DNA of 64,000 bases from Paracidovorax konjaci (GTDB lineage: Bacteria > Pseudomonadota > Gammaproteobacteria > Burkholderiales > Burkholderiaceae_C), in the NCBI RefSeq assembly GCF_900112675.1, contig NZ_FOMQ01000012.1, positions 62,001 through 126,000 of the forward strand. Reading direction: 5' to 3'. Position 1 is the first letter of the stretch; each line of letters opens with the position of its first letter. The notes beneath the pieces were generated by a model that saw only the letters and a list, made by a program, of their open reading frames with translations, was not told the DNA's origin and did not search any database. A program made the translations under genes and the position numbers. This document shows, piece by piece, positions 42,498 to 51,421 of this stretch.

Positions 42498-45284
42498 ATG
42501 AGCAAACCCAAGACCCTGGTGCTGGTGGACGGCTCCAGCTACCTCTACCGCGCCTTCCACGCCATGCCCGACCTGCGGGCCGTTCCCGGCGACCCGGAAA
42601 GCCCCGCCACGGGAGCCATCCGCGGCATGATCAACATGCTGCAGGCGCTGCAGAGGGAATACCCCGCCGACTACGCCGCCTGCGTGTTCGATGCGAGCGG
42701 CCCCACCTTCCGCGACACGCTCTACCCGGAATACAAGGCGCACCGCGCGCCCATGCCCGACGACCTGCGCACGCAGATCGAGCCCATCCACGAGGTGGTG
42801 CGCCTGCTGGGCTGGCCCGTGGTCTGCGTGCCCGGCGTGGAGGCCGACGACGTCATCGGCACGCTCGCGGCCTGCGCGTCGCGCCAGGGCGTGGAGGTGA
42901 TCGTCTCCAGCGGCGACAAGGACCTGTCGCAGCTGGTCGACGAGCGCATCACCATCATCGACACCATGAGCGGAAAGCGCCGCGACATCGCCGGCGTCAC
43001 GGCCGAGTTCGGCGTGCCGCCCGCGCTGATGGTCGATTACCAGACGCTGGTCGGAGATGCGGTGGACAACGTGCCCGGCGTGCCCAAGGTCGGCCCCAAG
43101 ACCGCCGCCAAGTGGCTGGGCGAATACGGCTCGCTCGACGCGTTGATCGCCCGCGCGGGCGAGATCAAGGGCGTGGCCGGCGAGAACCTGCGCGGCGCGC
43201 TCGAATGGCTGCCCAAGGGGCGCGAGCTGGTCACGATCCGCACCGACTGCGACATGGCCGGTCACGTGGAAGGCTTGCCTGCTATGGATTCAATAGCAAT
43301 GAATCCAATGGATACGGCGGCATTGCGCGAGTTTTATACCAAGTTCGGCTTCAAGGGCCTGGCGCGTGCCCTGCAGGAGGGCGCGCCTGCGCCGACCCCC
43401 GCTGCGCTGCCCCCGGGGGCGAGCGGCGACCTGTTTGCCGACAGCGGCCCGACCTTCGTGGCCGAGGCGGCGCAGGGCCGGGACGTGGCCTACGAAACCG
43501 TGCTGGCCTGGGAGGATTTCGACCGCTGGCTCGGCCGCATCCAGGCCGCCGACCTGGTGGCGCTCGACACCGAAACCACCTCGCTCGATGAACTGCGCGC
43601 CGAGATCGTGGGCCTGAGCTTCAGCGTGGAGCCGGGCGCGGCCGCGTACGTCCCGCTGCGCCACGCGGGCCCCGACGCGCCCGAGCAACTGCCGCTGGAC
43701 GCCGTGCTCGAGCGCCTGAAGCCCTGGCTGGAGGACGCCTCGGCCCCGAAGCTCGGCCAGCACGTGAAATACGACCGCCATGTGTTCGCCAACCACGGCA
43801 TCGACGTGCGCGGCTACGTGCACGACACCATGCTGCAGAGCTACGTGCTCGAAGTGCACAAGCCGCACAACCTCGCGAGCCTGGCCGAGCGCCACACGGG
43901 CCGCAGCGGCATCAGCTACGAAGACCTGTGCGGCAAGGGCGCCAAGCAGATTCCGTTCGCCCAGGTGCCCGTCGACCAGGCCGCGGCCTATTCGTGCGAG
44001 GACTCCGACCAGACGCTCGACGTGCACCGCGTGCTGTGGCCGCTCATAGAGGCCGACGAGAAACTGAGCGGCATCTACGCGCTGGAGATGGCCAGCAGCG
44101 AGGCGCTGTTCCGCATCGAGCGCAATGGCGTGCTGATCGACCTGGCCACGCTGCAGCAGCAGAGCCACGACCTGGGCCAGCGCATCCTCAAGCTGGAGCA
44201 GGAGGCCTACGACATCGCCGGGCAGCCGTTCAACCTCGGCAGTCCCAAGCAGCTCGGGGAGATCTTCTTCGACAAGCTCGGCCTGCCGGCCGTGAAGAAA
44301 ACCGCCACGGGCGCGCGCAGCACCGACGAAGAAGTGCTGGAGAAACTGGCCGAGGACTATCCGCTGCCCGCCAAGATCCTGGAGCACCGCAGCCTCTCGA
44401 AGCTCAAGGGCACCTACACCGACAAGCTCGGCCAGCTCGCCGATCCGCGCACGGGCCGCGTGCACACGCATTACGCGCAGGCCGTGGCGGTGACGGGGCG
44501 CCTGTCCAGCAACGACCCCAACCTGCAGAACATCCCCATCCGCACCGCCGAAGGCCGACGTGTGCGCGAGGCCTTCGTGGCGCCGCCGGGCCGCCTGATC
44601 GCCAGCGCCGACTACAGCCAGATCGAGCTGCGCATCATGGCCCACCTGAGCGATGACGACGCGCTGCTGCGCGCCTTCACCGAAGGGCTGGACGTGCACC
44701 GCGCCACCGCGGCGGAGGTGTTCGGCGTGTCGGTGGACCAGGTGAGCAGCGAGCAGCGCCGCTACGCCAAGGTCATCAACTTCGGCCTCATCTACGGCAT
44801 GAGCAGCTTCGGCCTCGCACGCAACCTGGGCATCGACAACAAGGCCGCGGCGGCCTACATCGACCGCTACTTCCAGCGCTACCCCGGCGTGAAGGAATAC
44901 ATGGACGAGACCAAGGCTTCCGCCAAGGCGCGCGGCTATGTCGAGACGGTGTTCGGCCGCAGGCTCTACCTGCCCGAGATCAACTCCCCTAACGGTCCGC
45001 GCCGCGGCGCAGCCGAGCGCGCGGCCATCAACGCCCCCATGCAGGGAACGGCCGCCGACCTCATCAAGAAGGCGATGGTGGCCGTGCAGGCCGTGCTGGA
45101 TGCCGAGAAGCCCGGCGTGTTGATGGTCATGCAGGTGCACGACGAACTGGTGTTCGAACTGCCCGAGGAAGAAGCCGGCTGGCTGCGCACCGAGATCCCG
45201 CGCCTCATGGCCGGCGTGGCCGACCTGAAGGTGCCGCTGCTGGCCGAAGTGGGCATGGGCCCGAACTGGGAGAAGGCCCATTGA
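42498..45284 (+). CDS. polA: DNA polymerase I
   Basis: Repair and Okazaki-fragment polymerase of 928 residues. The 5'-3' exonuclease occupies 1-~290 (LVDGSSYLYRAFHA; GDAVDNVPGVPKVGPKTA). The 3'-5' proofreading domain (~340-530) keeps its acidic residues in ALDTETTSLD, GQHVKYDRHVF and YSCEDSDQT. The polymerase domain has motif A (ADYSQIELRIMAHLS), B (RRYAKVINFGLIYG) and C (MQVHDELVFE). A palindromic repeat encoding AMDSIAMN lies in the linker between the first two domains. Identity is secure. Confidence 0.98.
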   Translation: MSKPKTLVLVDGSSYLYRAFHAMPDLRAVPGDPESPATGAIRGMINMLQALQREYPADYAACVFDASGPTFRDTLYPEYKAHRAPMPDDLRTQIEPIHEVVRLLGWPVVCVPGVEADDVIGTLAACASRQGVEVIVSSGDKDLSQLVDERITIIDTMSGKRRDIAGVTAEFGVPPALMVDYQTLVGDAVDNVPGVPKVGPKTAAKWLGEYGSLDALIARAGEIKGVAGENLRGALEWLPKGRELVTIRTDCDMAGHVEGLPAMDSIAMNPMDTAALREFYTKFGFKGLARALQEGAPAPTPAALPPGASGDLFADSGPTFVAEAAQGRDVAYETVLAWEDFDRWLGRIQAADLVALDTETTSLDELRAEIVGLSFSVEPGAAAYVPLRHAGPDAPEQLPLDAVLERLKPWLEDASAPKLGQHVKYDRHVFANHGIDVRGYVHDTMLQSYVLEVHKPHNLASLAERHTGRSGISYEDLCGKGAKQIPFAQVPVDQAAAYSCEDSDQTLDVHRVLWPLIEADEKLSGIYALEMASSEALFRIERNGVLIDLATLQQQSHDLGQRILKLEQEAYDIAGQPFNLGSPKQLGEIFFDKLGLPAVKKTATGARSTDEEVLEKLAEDYPLPAKILEHRSLSKLKGTYTDKLGQLADPRTGRVHTHYAQAVAVTGRLSSNDPNLQNIPIRTAEGRRVREAFVAPPGRLIASADYSQIELRIMAHLSDDDALLRAFTEGLDVHRATAAEVFGVSVDQVSSEQRRYAKVINFGLIYGMSSFGLARNLGIDNKAAAAYIDRYFQRYPGVKEYMDETKASAKARGYVETVFGRRLYLPEINSPNGPRRGAAERAAINAPMQGTAADLIKKAMVAVQAVLDAEKPGVLMVMQVHDELVFELPEEEAGWLRTEIPRLMAGVADLKVPLLAEVGMGPNWEKAH
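43280..43298. repeat. Palindromic element TGCTAT-N7-ATAGCA, copy 3, inside polA
   Basis: Six-bp arms around GGATTCA, inserted in frame in the polA interdomain linker. An overlapping inverted repeat GGATTC/GAATCC extends to 43306. The patch is AT-rich in a gene that otherwise has very GC-rich third positions. Confidence 0.75.
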
Positions 45285-45330
45285 GCCCCGGATGGAGCCC
45301 GGCCGCGAGGAGCGGCACGGGGACGCCCCG

Positions 45331-45816
45331 ATGAGCGACATCACACCGGGAGACCTGCAGCTCGGCGCGCTGCACGCCCTGGCCCAGCGGCGCATGCCGA
45401 TGTGGCTGCAGGTCGTGCTGGCGGTCGGGGCCGTCGCGCTCGTGGTCGCGGCGCTGCGCACGGGGCAGGGCGCCTACGGCATGGGCGCGTTCATCGCAGC
45501 GCTGCTGGCCGTGGTGGCGCGGCAGACGGCGCGCCACCTCGATGCAGCGCTGCGCGCGGAGGCCTCGGGGCGCCGCGAGGTGGTGGAGGTCGGCATCGAG
45601 GCCGGCCGGCTCGCGGGCAAGGACACCTGCCATGTGCTCGTGCCGTGCGCCGAGGGCCTCTGGCGCGTGGAATTCCTGCCCCAGGGCTGGATTCCGGCCC
45701 CGGGCACCGTGGCCGCGACGGTGTACTGGCTGCCCGGCACGGCGTGGCCCGTGCTGGTGAAGACCGATGCCGGCGTGATGGTGCCGCGCACCCGGCCCGT
45801 GCTGCATCCGCGCTGA
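45331..45816 (+). CDS. Hypothetical two-span membrane protein
   Basis: I do not recognise the family. The 161-residue protein (ATG 45331; an in-frame ATG at 45292 is possible) has two adjacent hydrophobic spans at residues ~24-62 (LQVVLAVGAVALVVAAL and MGAFIAALLAVVA), then a soluble domain of ~90 residues ending TRPVLHPR with the segment ARHLDAALRAEASGRREVVEV. It starts 46 bp after polA on the same strand and may be co-transcribed. Confidence 0.6.
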   Translation: MSDITPGDLQLGALHALAQRRMPMWLQVVLAVGAVALVVAALRTGQGAYGMGAFIAALLAVVARQTARHLDAALRAEASGRREVVEVGIEAGRLAGKDTCHVLVPCAEGLWRVEFLPQGWIPAPGTVAATVYWLPGTAWPVLVKTDAGVMVPRTRPVLHPR

Positions 45817-45844
45817 GGGCGGCGTGCCCCGGCGCGCGATCCTG

Positions 45845-46543
45845 TCATTCCTCCAGCGGGCAGTCGGGCTGCACTTCGGCCTTCAGCGGCAGGTAGTAGT
45901 AGGCCGCCGGCTGCCATTTGCCCGGGCCTGCGCTGTCGGCGATGCGCACGTGCATCCCCTCGGCGGAGAAGCAGTGGTCCACGCGCACCGAGACCTTGCG
46001 GTCCGGCCATTGCAGGAAAAGCCGCTGCTCGGTGGCCCGCGTCACCGTGGCCTTGCCCTGCAGTGCCAGCCCCAGGAAGGCCTCGTCCGGCGCGCGTGTG
46101 AACTGCGCGGAGTGCTCGGCCGCGAGCTGCGCGTCGTCGCCGTCGAATCGCAGGATGGCAATGTCCCGGGCTGGCACGGCGGCCTGGGGGCGGATGCAGC
46201 AATCCGGGGCCTTGGCGGCGGGGGACAGCGGCAGGTAGTGCCATCCCTCCGCGGACGCCGGCTGGCCCGCGGACGCCATGGCGACGAGGGCCGCGCCGGG
46301 AGCGCTGGCGTCCACCACGCCGATGCGGGTGGACAGGAGCGTTTCCGGGCTGGCAGGCTTTGCCACGGGGGCCGCAGGCTTGGTGGCTTTCCGGGCCTTT
46401 GCAGCCGCCTTTGGTTTGTTCGTGGTCTTGGGTTTCGCGGGCGCCTCGCCTGCGGAGAGGACCAGGCACATTGCGAGCAGGAGGAAGGTCGCGGTGCGGG
46501 ATCGGTTGCGGTTGCGGTTGCGGTTGCGTTGTTCTGTGGCCAT
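45845..46543 (-). CDS. Hypothetical exported protein with N-terminal Arg-Asn repeat
   Basis: Unknown family. The 232-residue protein begins MATEQRNRNRNRNRSR, encoded by a GGTTGC hexamer run, followed by a hydrophobic segment (TATFLLLAMCLVLSAG) and a Lys/Ala/Pro-rich linker. The rest (~70-232) is a soluble domain with two CC/C-containing segments (APDCCIRPQ and DHCFSAEG) and AAYYYLPLKAEVQPDCPLEE at the end. It is probably periplasmic and disulfide-bonded. It converges with the two-span membrane protein gene across 28 bp. Confidence 0.62.
   Translation of the reverse strand: MATEQRNRNRNRNRSRTATFLLLAMCLVLSAGEAPAKPKTTNKPKAAAKARKATKPAAPVAKPASPETLLSTRIGVVDASAPGAALVAMASAGQPASAEGWHYLPLSPAAKAPDCCIRPQAAVPARDIAILRFDGDDAQLAAEHSAQFTRAPDEAFLGLALQGKATVTRATEQRLFLQWPDRKVSVRVDHCFSAEGMHVRIADSAGPGKWQPAAYYYLPLKAEVQPDCPLEE
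46504..46527. repeat. GGTTGC hexamer x4
   Basis: Four perfect copies at the 5' end of the exported protein gene encode Arg-Asn repeats before the signal segment. Slippage would change the charged n-region length but keep the frame. Confidence 0.8.
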
Positions 46544-47178
46544 CGTCGGGGGAATGAAGTCGCTGTGATCCTGGGGTTGCTGGGGGTCCGGAATTCTGCG
46601 TTCATCGGCAGGGGGTGTGCCGATGGGACGTTATCTCCGGCTTTTTCGTGGGGCCAACAGGTGGGCGGGGATGTCGCCAAGGCCACCACGGGGATGCTCA
46701 GGGCCAGGCCCGGAAGACTCTCCAGATCGGCCACCTGTTCGGCATTTCCGGCCCCGTGGATCCGCGCGAGCCGGTGTGCCCGCCGTTGCCCGAAAAGGCT
46801 GGGAAGGAGGAGGAACCGCACTTGAAGACGCTTTGCGATTCGCCGTTGAGCTTGAAGTGAGGTCGCTGGTTTGGGTGCTGGTGGGGAATTTCGCCACCCA
46901 TGCGCTGCCGCTCAACTCTGCCATGCATGAACTTTCGTCGGTAAGCCTTTGGTGTGAAGAAAAGGGCGCTCGACATGCCGGCGGCCGGCGTGCAGGTCGA
47001 AGTCGGGCCAGCAACAGGGCACGACACGGCCGGTGCGCCCCGGCTGGGGGACTGTAGCGGTGCAAGGCGCCATCGCCGTGGCGTTTGTTTCCAATTGCCG
47101 GTATGGAGCGGCTTCGGAAACGTTTCGATGCAATAGCATGGGCGTGACAGCACCTTTTCCGAATATCGCTCTTTTTCC
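46544..47178. other. 635-bp gap without a supported gene
   Basis: Between the exported protein and a LysR gene. Short open frames exist on both strands, but none has a recognisable product or good start. Base composition looks less GC-rich toward 46.8-47.0 kb. It must include the LysR gene promoter; the rest may be a decayed gene. Confidence 0.5.
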
Positions 47179-48099
47179 ATGCGCCTGCGCCATATCGAAG
47201 TCTTCAACGCCGTGATGCTCACGGGCAGCGTGAGCGCCGCCGCGCGCCTCATCAACGTGACGCAGCCTGCCGTGAGCCGCATCCTCGCGCATGCGGAGCT
47301 GCAACTGGGCTTTGCCTTGTTCCACCGCCACAAGGGCCGGCTGGTGCCCACCCGCGAGGCCCAGACGCTGTACCCGCACATCGAGCGGCTGTTCACGCAG
47401 CTCGACGAGGTGCAGCGCCTGGCCAGCAGCCTGCGCGGACAGCAGCGCGAGGGCGAGTTGCACATCCTGAGCGTGCTGGCGTTGAGCTACGAGGTGCTGC
47501 CGCGTGCGCTGCGGGCCTTCCGCGCCCTGCATCCGGATGTGCAGGTCACCATCGATGCGCTGCATTCGGCGCAGATCGTCTCGGCCCTGGTGCTGCAGGA
47601 GGCCGACGTGGGGTTCGTGTTCACCGCGCTGGCCCACCCCTCGCTGGAGCAGGAGACGCTGGCCGAGGGGCGCATGGTCTGCGTTGCACCGCACGGGCTG
47701 ATCGATGCGGCGCTGGTGCGTTCGGGGGCGGTGCATCTGGCCGATCTGGCGCAGGTGCCCGTGGTGCGCCTGGGCGTGAACGATCCGCTCGGCAGCATGG
47801 TGAACCATGCGTGCCGCGAAGCCGAGGTGGGGCTGCAGTCCACGCTCACGGTGCAGACCTACCATGCCGCGCTGGCGCTGGCGCACCATGGCCTGGCCGT
47901 GGCGATCGTGGATGCCTGCACGGCCGCCTCCGCAGACCCGGGCAAGGTGGACGTACTGGAGCTGATGCCGCGCATCGCGGTGCCGGTGAAGGCGCTGCGC
48001 ATGCCGCACCGACCGTCCTCGCTGCTGGCCGATGCGATGACGCGCTGCATGCGCGACGCGGTTCTGCAGACGCTGCAGGGCCGGGCGCCGGCAGGCTGA
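47179..48099 (+). CDS. LysR family transcriptional regulator
   Basis: A 306-residue regulator with the N-terminal winged HTH (MRLRHIEVFNAVMLTGSVSAAARLINVTQPAVSRILAHAE, residues 1-40, the usual LysR pattern) and a C-terminal effector domain (~95-300). It converges with the D-amino-acid dehydrogenase gene 11 bp downstream. The neighbourhood suggests control of amino acid uptake and racemisation, possibly through the direct repeats at 49595; this is inference. Confidence 0.9.
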   Translation: MRLRHIEVFNAVMLTGSVSAAARLINVTQPAVSRILAHAELQLGFALFHRHKGRLVPTREAQTLYPHIERLFTQLDEVQRLASSLRGQQREGELHILSVLALSYEVLPRALRAFRALHPDVQVTIDALHSAQIVSALVLQEADVGFVFTALAHPSLEQETLAEGRMVCVAPHGLIDAALVRSGAVHLADLAQVPVVRLGVNDPLGSMVNHACREAEVGLQSTLTVQTYHAALALAHHGLAVAIVDACTAASADPGKVDVLELMPRIAVPVKALRMPHRPSSLLADAMTRCMRDAVLQTLQGRAPAG

Positions 48100-48110
48100 C
48101 CCGCGACGCT

Positions 48111-49376
48111 TCAGCCCGCCAGCGCGCCGTGTGGACGCAGTTCCTGCGCCAGGGCATCGGCGAGCTGCTCCGCCGTACCGAACGAGAGCGTGAAGCCCAG
48201 CGCGCCATGGCCCGTATGCAGCCAGAGATTGGCCGGCCCGCCGGGCTGCCGCCCGACGATGGGCAGGCCCGTGGGCGTGGCCGGGCGCATGCCGGTCCAG
48301 GGGCGCAGGTCCGCGCCGTCGCCCGGTTCGTGCCCGAACACGGTGGCCACCGTGGCGCGAAGGCGCGCGATGCGGTCCGGCGGAATGCTCCGGTCGTCGC
48401 CCACGAGTTCGGCCATGCCCGCCACGCGCAGCCGGTCGCCGATGCGCGCGAACACCACCTTGCGCGCTGCATCGGTCACGTTCACGTGCGGTGCCCATGC
48501 GGCGCCGGCCGGGGCGTCCAGCGTGATGCTGTAGCCCTTGAGCGGATACACGGGCACCCGCACGCCCAAACGCGCGGCCCACGCGGCGCTGTCGCTGCCC
48601 AGAGCCAGCACGAAGTGGTCGGCCTCCACGGGCAGCGCTTCGGTACCCGCGCCGCGGCGCACGCGCACGGCGGAGATCGCGCCGTGCGCATCGCGCGAGA
48701 AGCCGCTCACTTGCGCACCCAGGACGAACTGCACGCCGCGCGCCGCCAGCAGGGCATGCAGGCCCTCGCACACCTTGCGGCAGTCGGCCGCGCATTCGCT
48801 CGGCGTGTGGATGGCGCCCGCGATGCCGGAGGCATCGTGCGCGAGCGCGGGTTCCAGCTCCACGCAGCGCGCGGCGGACACCGATTCCTGCTCGGAACCC
48901 CATTCGCGCTGCAGCGCCATCTGGCGCTCCGCCGCGGCCAGGGCTGCGCGGGACCGGTACACCACCAGCTTGCCGGTCTGCGTGAAGTCGCAGGCCAGGC
49001 CCTCGCGTTCCAGCAGCGCATCGAACGCCAGCCGGCTGCGGGCCGCGAGCGCGAGCAGCGCGCCGGTGGTGCGCCGGGAGGTGCCGTCATTGCAGGCCGC
49101 CAGGAAAGCCGCGCCCCAGCGCCATTGGTGAATGCTCCACTGCGGCCGCAGCTTGAGCGGCGAATCCGGCGAGAAGAGCAGCTTGGGCAGCTGCGCCCAG
49201 ACCGATGCGTCGGCCAGCGGCTGCACGTAGCTGTAGCTCAGCTGCGCGCCGTTGCCGCCGCTCGCGCCGCCGCCCACCGGGCCTTGATCGATGACCGTGA
49301 CGCGCCAACCCTGCCGCTGCAGCGCGTAGGCCGTGGCCAGGCCCACGATGCCGGCACCCAAGACACATGCATGCAT
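48111..49376 (-). CDS. D-amino acid dehydrogenase (DadA-like FAD oxidoreductase)
   Basis: An FAD-dependent dehydrogenase of 421 residues that oxidises D-amino acids to 2-oxo acids. The dinucleotide fold is at the start (VLGAGIVGLATAYALQRQGW). GLPIVGRQPG and WLHTGHGALGFTLSFGTAEQLADAL near the end are typical of DadA. The ATG at 49376 is chosen. It converges with a LysR gene, and an amino-acid binding protein plus an Asp/Glu racemase lie on the other side across a 352-bp gap. Substrate specificity is not readable. Confidence 0.88.
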   Translation of the reverse strand: MHACVLGAGIVGLATAYALQRQGWRVTVIDQGPVGGGASGGNGAQLSYSYVQPLADASVWAQLPKLLFSPDSPLKLRPQWSIHQWRWGAAFLAACNDGTSRRTTGALLALAARSRLAFDALLEREGLACDFTQTGKLVVYRSRAALAAAERQMALQREWGSEQESVSAARCVELEPALAHDASGIAGAIHTPSECAADCRKVCEGLHALLAARGVQFVLGAQVSGFSRDAHGAISAVRVRRGAGTEALPVEADHFVLALGSDSAAWAARLGVRVPVYPLKGYSITLDAPAGAAWAPHVNVTDAARKVVFARIGDRLRVAGMAELVGDDRSIPPDRIARLRATVATVFGHEPGDGADLRPWTGMRPATPTGLPIVGRQPGGPANLWLHTGHGALGFTLSFGTAEQLADALAQELRPHGALAG

Positions 49377-49594
49377 ATCGATTCCGATCCGTGTGCGGGC
49401 ATCCGCAAAAAGCCAAGAGAGCCGGCCCGTGGAGCCGGGCCAGCGGGCACTGTAGGACCGCATTCGGCGCTTGAACAATGCCGTTCGCCTCCCCGCCCAT
49501 GCCGCCAGGTTATGCACCGCGATGGACCACAGGAGCGTGGACTGGCGCGCCGACGGTTGGCGCATCTCTTGCTAAAGCTTAAGGTAGACCCGGC

Positions 49595-49620
49595 CATGGC
49601 ATAACTTTTCGGCATGGCAT
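49595..49620. repeat. Direct repeat CATGGCAT, 18-bp period
   Basis: CATGGCAT occurs at 49595-49602 and 49613-49620 in the divergent 352-bp gap (49377-49728) between dadA and the binding-protein gene. It may be an activator site. I see no other element in that gap beyond short AT-rich patches. Confidence 0.45.
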
Positions 49621-49728
49621 TGTCCGTGGAATGAATTGTTCAAGCCGAGGCTGTTTTCCTACAGTGCCTGCACCGCCGCGCTGCGCCGGTGCCGGTTCCG
49701 CCATCCCCCCAACCGTGAAGGAATTCCC

Positions 49729-50616
49729 ATGAAATCCACCCTCTGCTCCGCCGTGCTGCTGGCCTGCGGCATGCTGGCCGGCGCCGCCGCGCAGGCCGAC
49801 ACCCTCAAGAAGATCGCGGACAGCGGCAAGATCACGCTGGCCTACCGCGAATCGTCGGTGCCCTTCAGCTACCTCGCCGGCGCGGGCGCGCCGATCGGCT
49901 TCTCGGTGGACATCTCCAACGCGGTGGTCGATGCGGTGAAGAAGAAGCTGAACAAGCCGGACATCAAGGTGGAACTGCAGGCCGTGACCTCGCAGAACCG
50001 CATCCCGCTCATCACCAACGGCACCGTGGACCTGGAGTGCGGCTCCACCACCAACAACACCGCGCGCGCCAAGGACGTGCAGTTCGCCATCAACTACTTC
50101 TACACGGGCACCCGCCTGCTGGTGAAGAAGTCGTCGGGCGTCAAGAACTACGCGGACCTCGCGAAGAAGACCGTGGCCAGCACCACGGGCACCACGAATG
50201 CCCAGGTGATCCGCAAATACAACCGCGACAACAACCTCGACATGGACCTGGTCCTGGGCAAGGACCACAACGATTCCATGCTGCTGGTCGACACCGGGCG
50301 CGCGCTGGCGTTCGCCATGGACGACATCCTGCTCTTCGGCCTGAAGGCCAATGCGAGCAATCCGGCCGACTGGGACGTGGTGGGCGATTCGCTGCAGGTC
50401 GAGCCCTATGCCTGCATGCTGCGCCGCGACGACCCGCAGTTCCAGGCCCTCGTGAACGGCGTGATCGGCGGCATGATGAAGTCGGGCGAATTCGAGAAGC
50501 TCTACACCAAGTGGTTCCTCTCGCCCATCGCGCCCAAGAACCAGTCGCTCGGCCTGCCGATGTCCAAGGAACTGCGCGACAACCTCACGGCGCAGAGCGA
50601 CAAGCCGGCGGTGTGA
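49729..50616 (+). CDS. Amino acid ABC transporter substrate-binding protein (GltI-like)
   Basis: A periplasmic receptor of 295 residues, family 3 type. Signal peptide MKSTLCSAVLLACGMLAGAAAQA, then DTLKKIADSGKITLAYRES, FSVDISNAVVDAVKKKL, and the ligand-binding VDLECGSTTNN. It resembles glutamate/aspartate receptors (GltI). The permease and ATPase genes are not adjacent. ATG 49729 has GAAGGA upstream. Its stop overlaps the start of the racemase gene (TGATG), an unusual coupling that suggests the ligand is an acidic amino acid. Confidence 0.9.
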   Translation: MKSTLCSAVLLACGMLAGAAAQADTLKKIADSGKITLAYRESSVPFSYLAGAGAPIGFSVDISNAVVDAVKKKLNKPDIKVELQAVTSQNRIPLITNGTVDLECGSTTNNTARAKDVQFAINYFYTGTRLLVKKSSGVKNYADLAKKTVASTTGTTNAQVIRKYNRDNNLDMDLVLGKDHNDSMLLVDTGRALAFAMDDILLFGLKANASNPADWDVVGDSLQVEPYACMLRRDDPQFQALVNGVIGGMMKSGEFEKLYTKWFLSPIAPKNQSLGLPMSKELRDNLTAQSDKPAV

Positions 50617-51401
50617 TGGCGGCTGCAGCGCACGCGATGGACGGGGCAGCGCACGCGGTGCCGCACACGGTCGGCATCCTGGGCGGCATGGGCCCGGCCG
50701 CGGGAGCGGACTTCGTGCGGCTTTTCGTGCAGTCGTGCACCGAGCGGCTGCAGGCGCTGCACCTTCCCGTGCACGACCAGGGCTATCCGGAACACTGGCT
50801 GGCCCAGGTTCCGGTGCCCGACCGCACCGCGGCGCTGCAAGACCGCAGCCCCGGAGCGCACCAGCCGGGCGATGCGCTCCTGCAGGCCACGGGTCGGCTG
50901 GCCGCGCTGGGCGCGCGCTCGGTCGCCATCGCCTGCAACACCGCCCATGCGTGGCACGGCCTGCTGCAGGAACGCTTTCCGCAGATCACCGTGCTGCATG
51001 CGGTGCGCGAAGTGGCGGCGCTGCTGCGGCTGCAGGGCGTGCAGCGCGTGGGCCTGCTGGCCACGCAGGGCACCTACCGCGCGGGTCTCTACCGGACCGA
51101 GTTGCAGCGCGAAGGCATCGAGTGCCTGGAGCCCCCCGAGGCGGGCCGCGAACGGCTCATGCAGGGCATCTACGAAGGCGTGAAGGCCGGCGACCTGGAG
51201 CTGGCCCGCCGCTGTTTTGCCGAGGTGGCGCAAAGCCTGCACTCCGGCGCAGGCGCGCAGGTGATCGTCATGGGCTGTACCGAGATCCCGCTGGCCCTGG
51301 GCGAAGCCGACGTGGGCATTGCGCTGCTGAATCCGGCCCGCGTGCTGGCCGATGCGCTCGCGCGCGAGGCCTACGCGCCCTGCGCTGCCGGCATTCGCTG
51401 A
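50616..51401 (+). CDS. Aspartate/glutamate racemase family protein
   Basis: A cofactor-independent racemase of 261 residues. The two catalytic cysteines are visible in AIACNTAHAW and VMGCTEIPL, and the N-terminal GILGGMGPAAGADF marks the Asp/Glu racemase fold. It could interconvert L- and D-aspartate or a related amino acid. Translation is coupled to the binding protein. Together with dadA it suggests use of D-amino acids as nutrients or signals. Confidence 0.87.
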   Translation: MAAAAHAMDGAAHAVPHTVGILGGMGPAAGADFVRLFVQSCTERLQALHLPVHDQGYPEHWLAQVPVPDRTAALQDRSPGAHQPGDALLQATGRLAALGARSVAIACNTAHAWHGLLQERFPQITVLHAVREVAALLRLQGVQRVGLLATQGTYRAGLYRTELQREGIECLEPPEAGRERLMQGIYEGVKAGDLELARRCFAEVAQSLHSGAGAQVIVMGCTEIPLALGEADVGIALLNPARVLADALAREAYAPCAAGIR

Positions 51402-51421
51402 GGCGCGCACCTCTCAGCCTC

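Noticed and set aside
46617-47057. Open frame in the 46.5-47.2 kb gap as a gene
   Set aside because: No recognisable domain, no good ribosome binding site and biased composition; not enough to call a gene.
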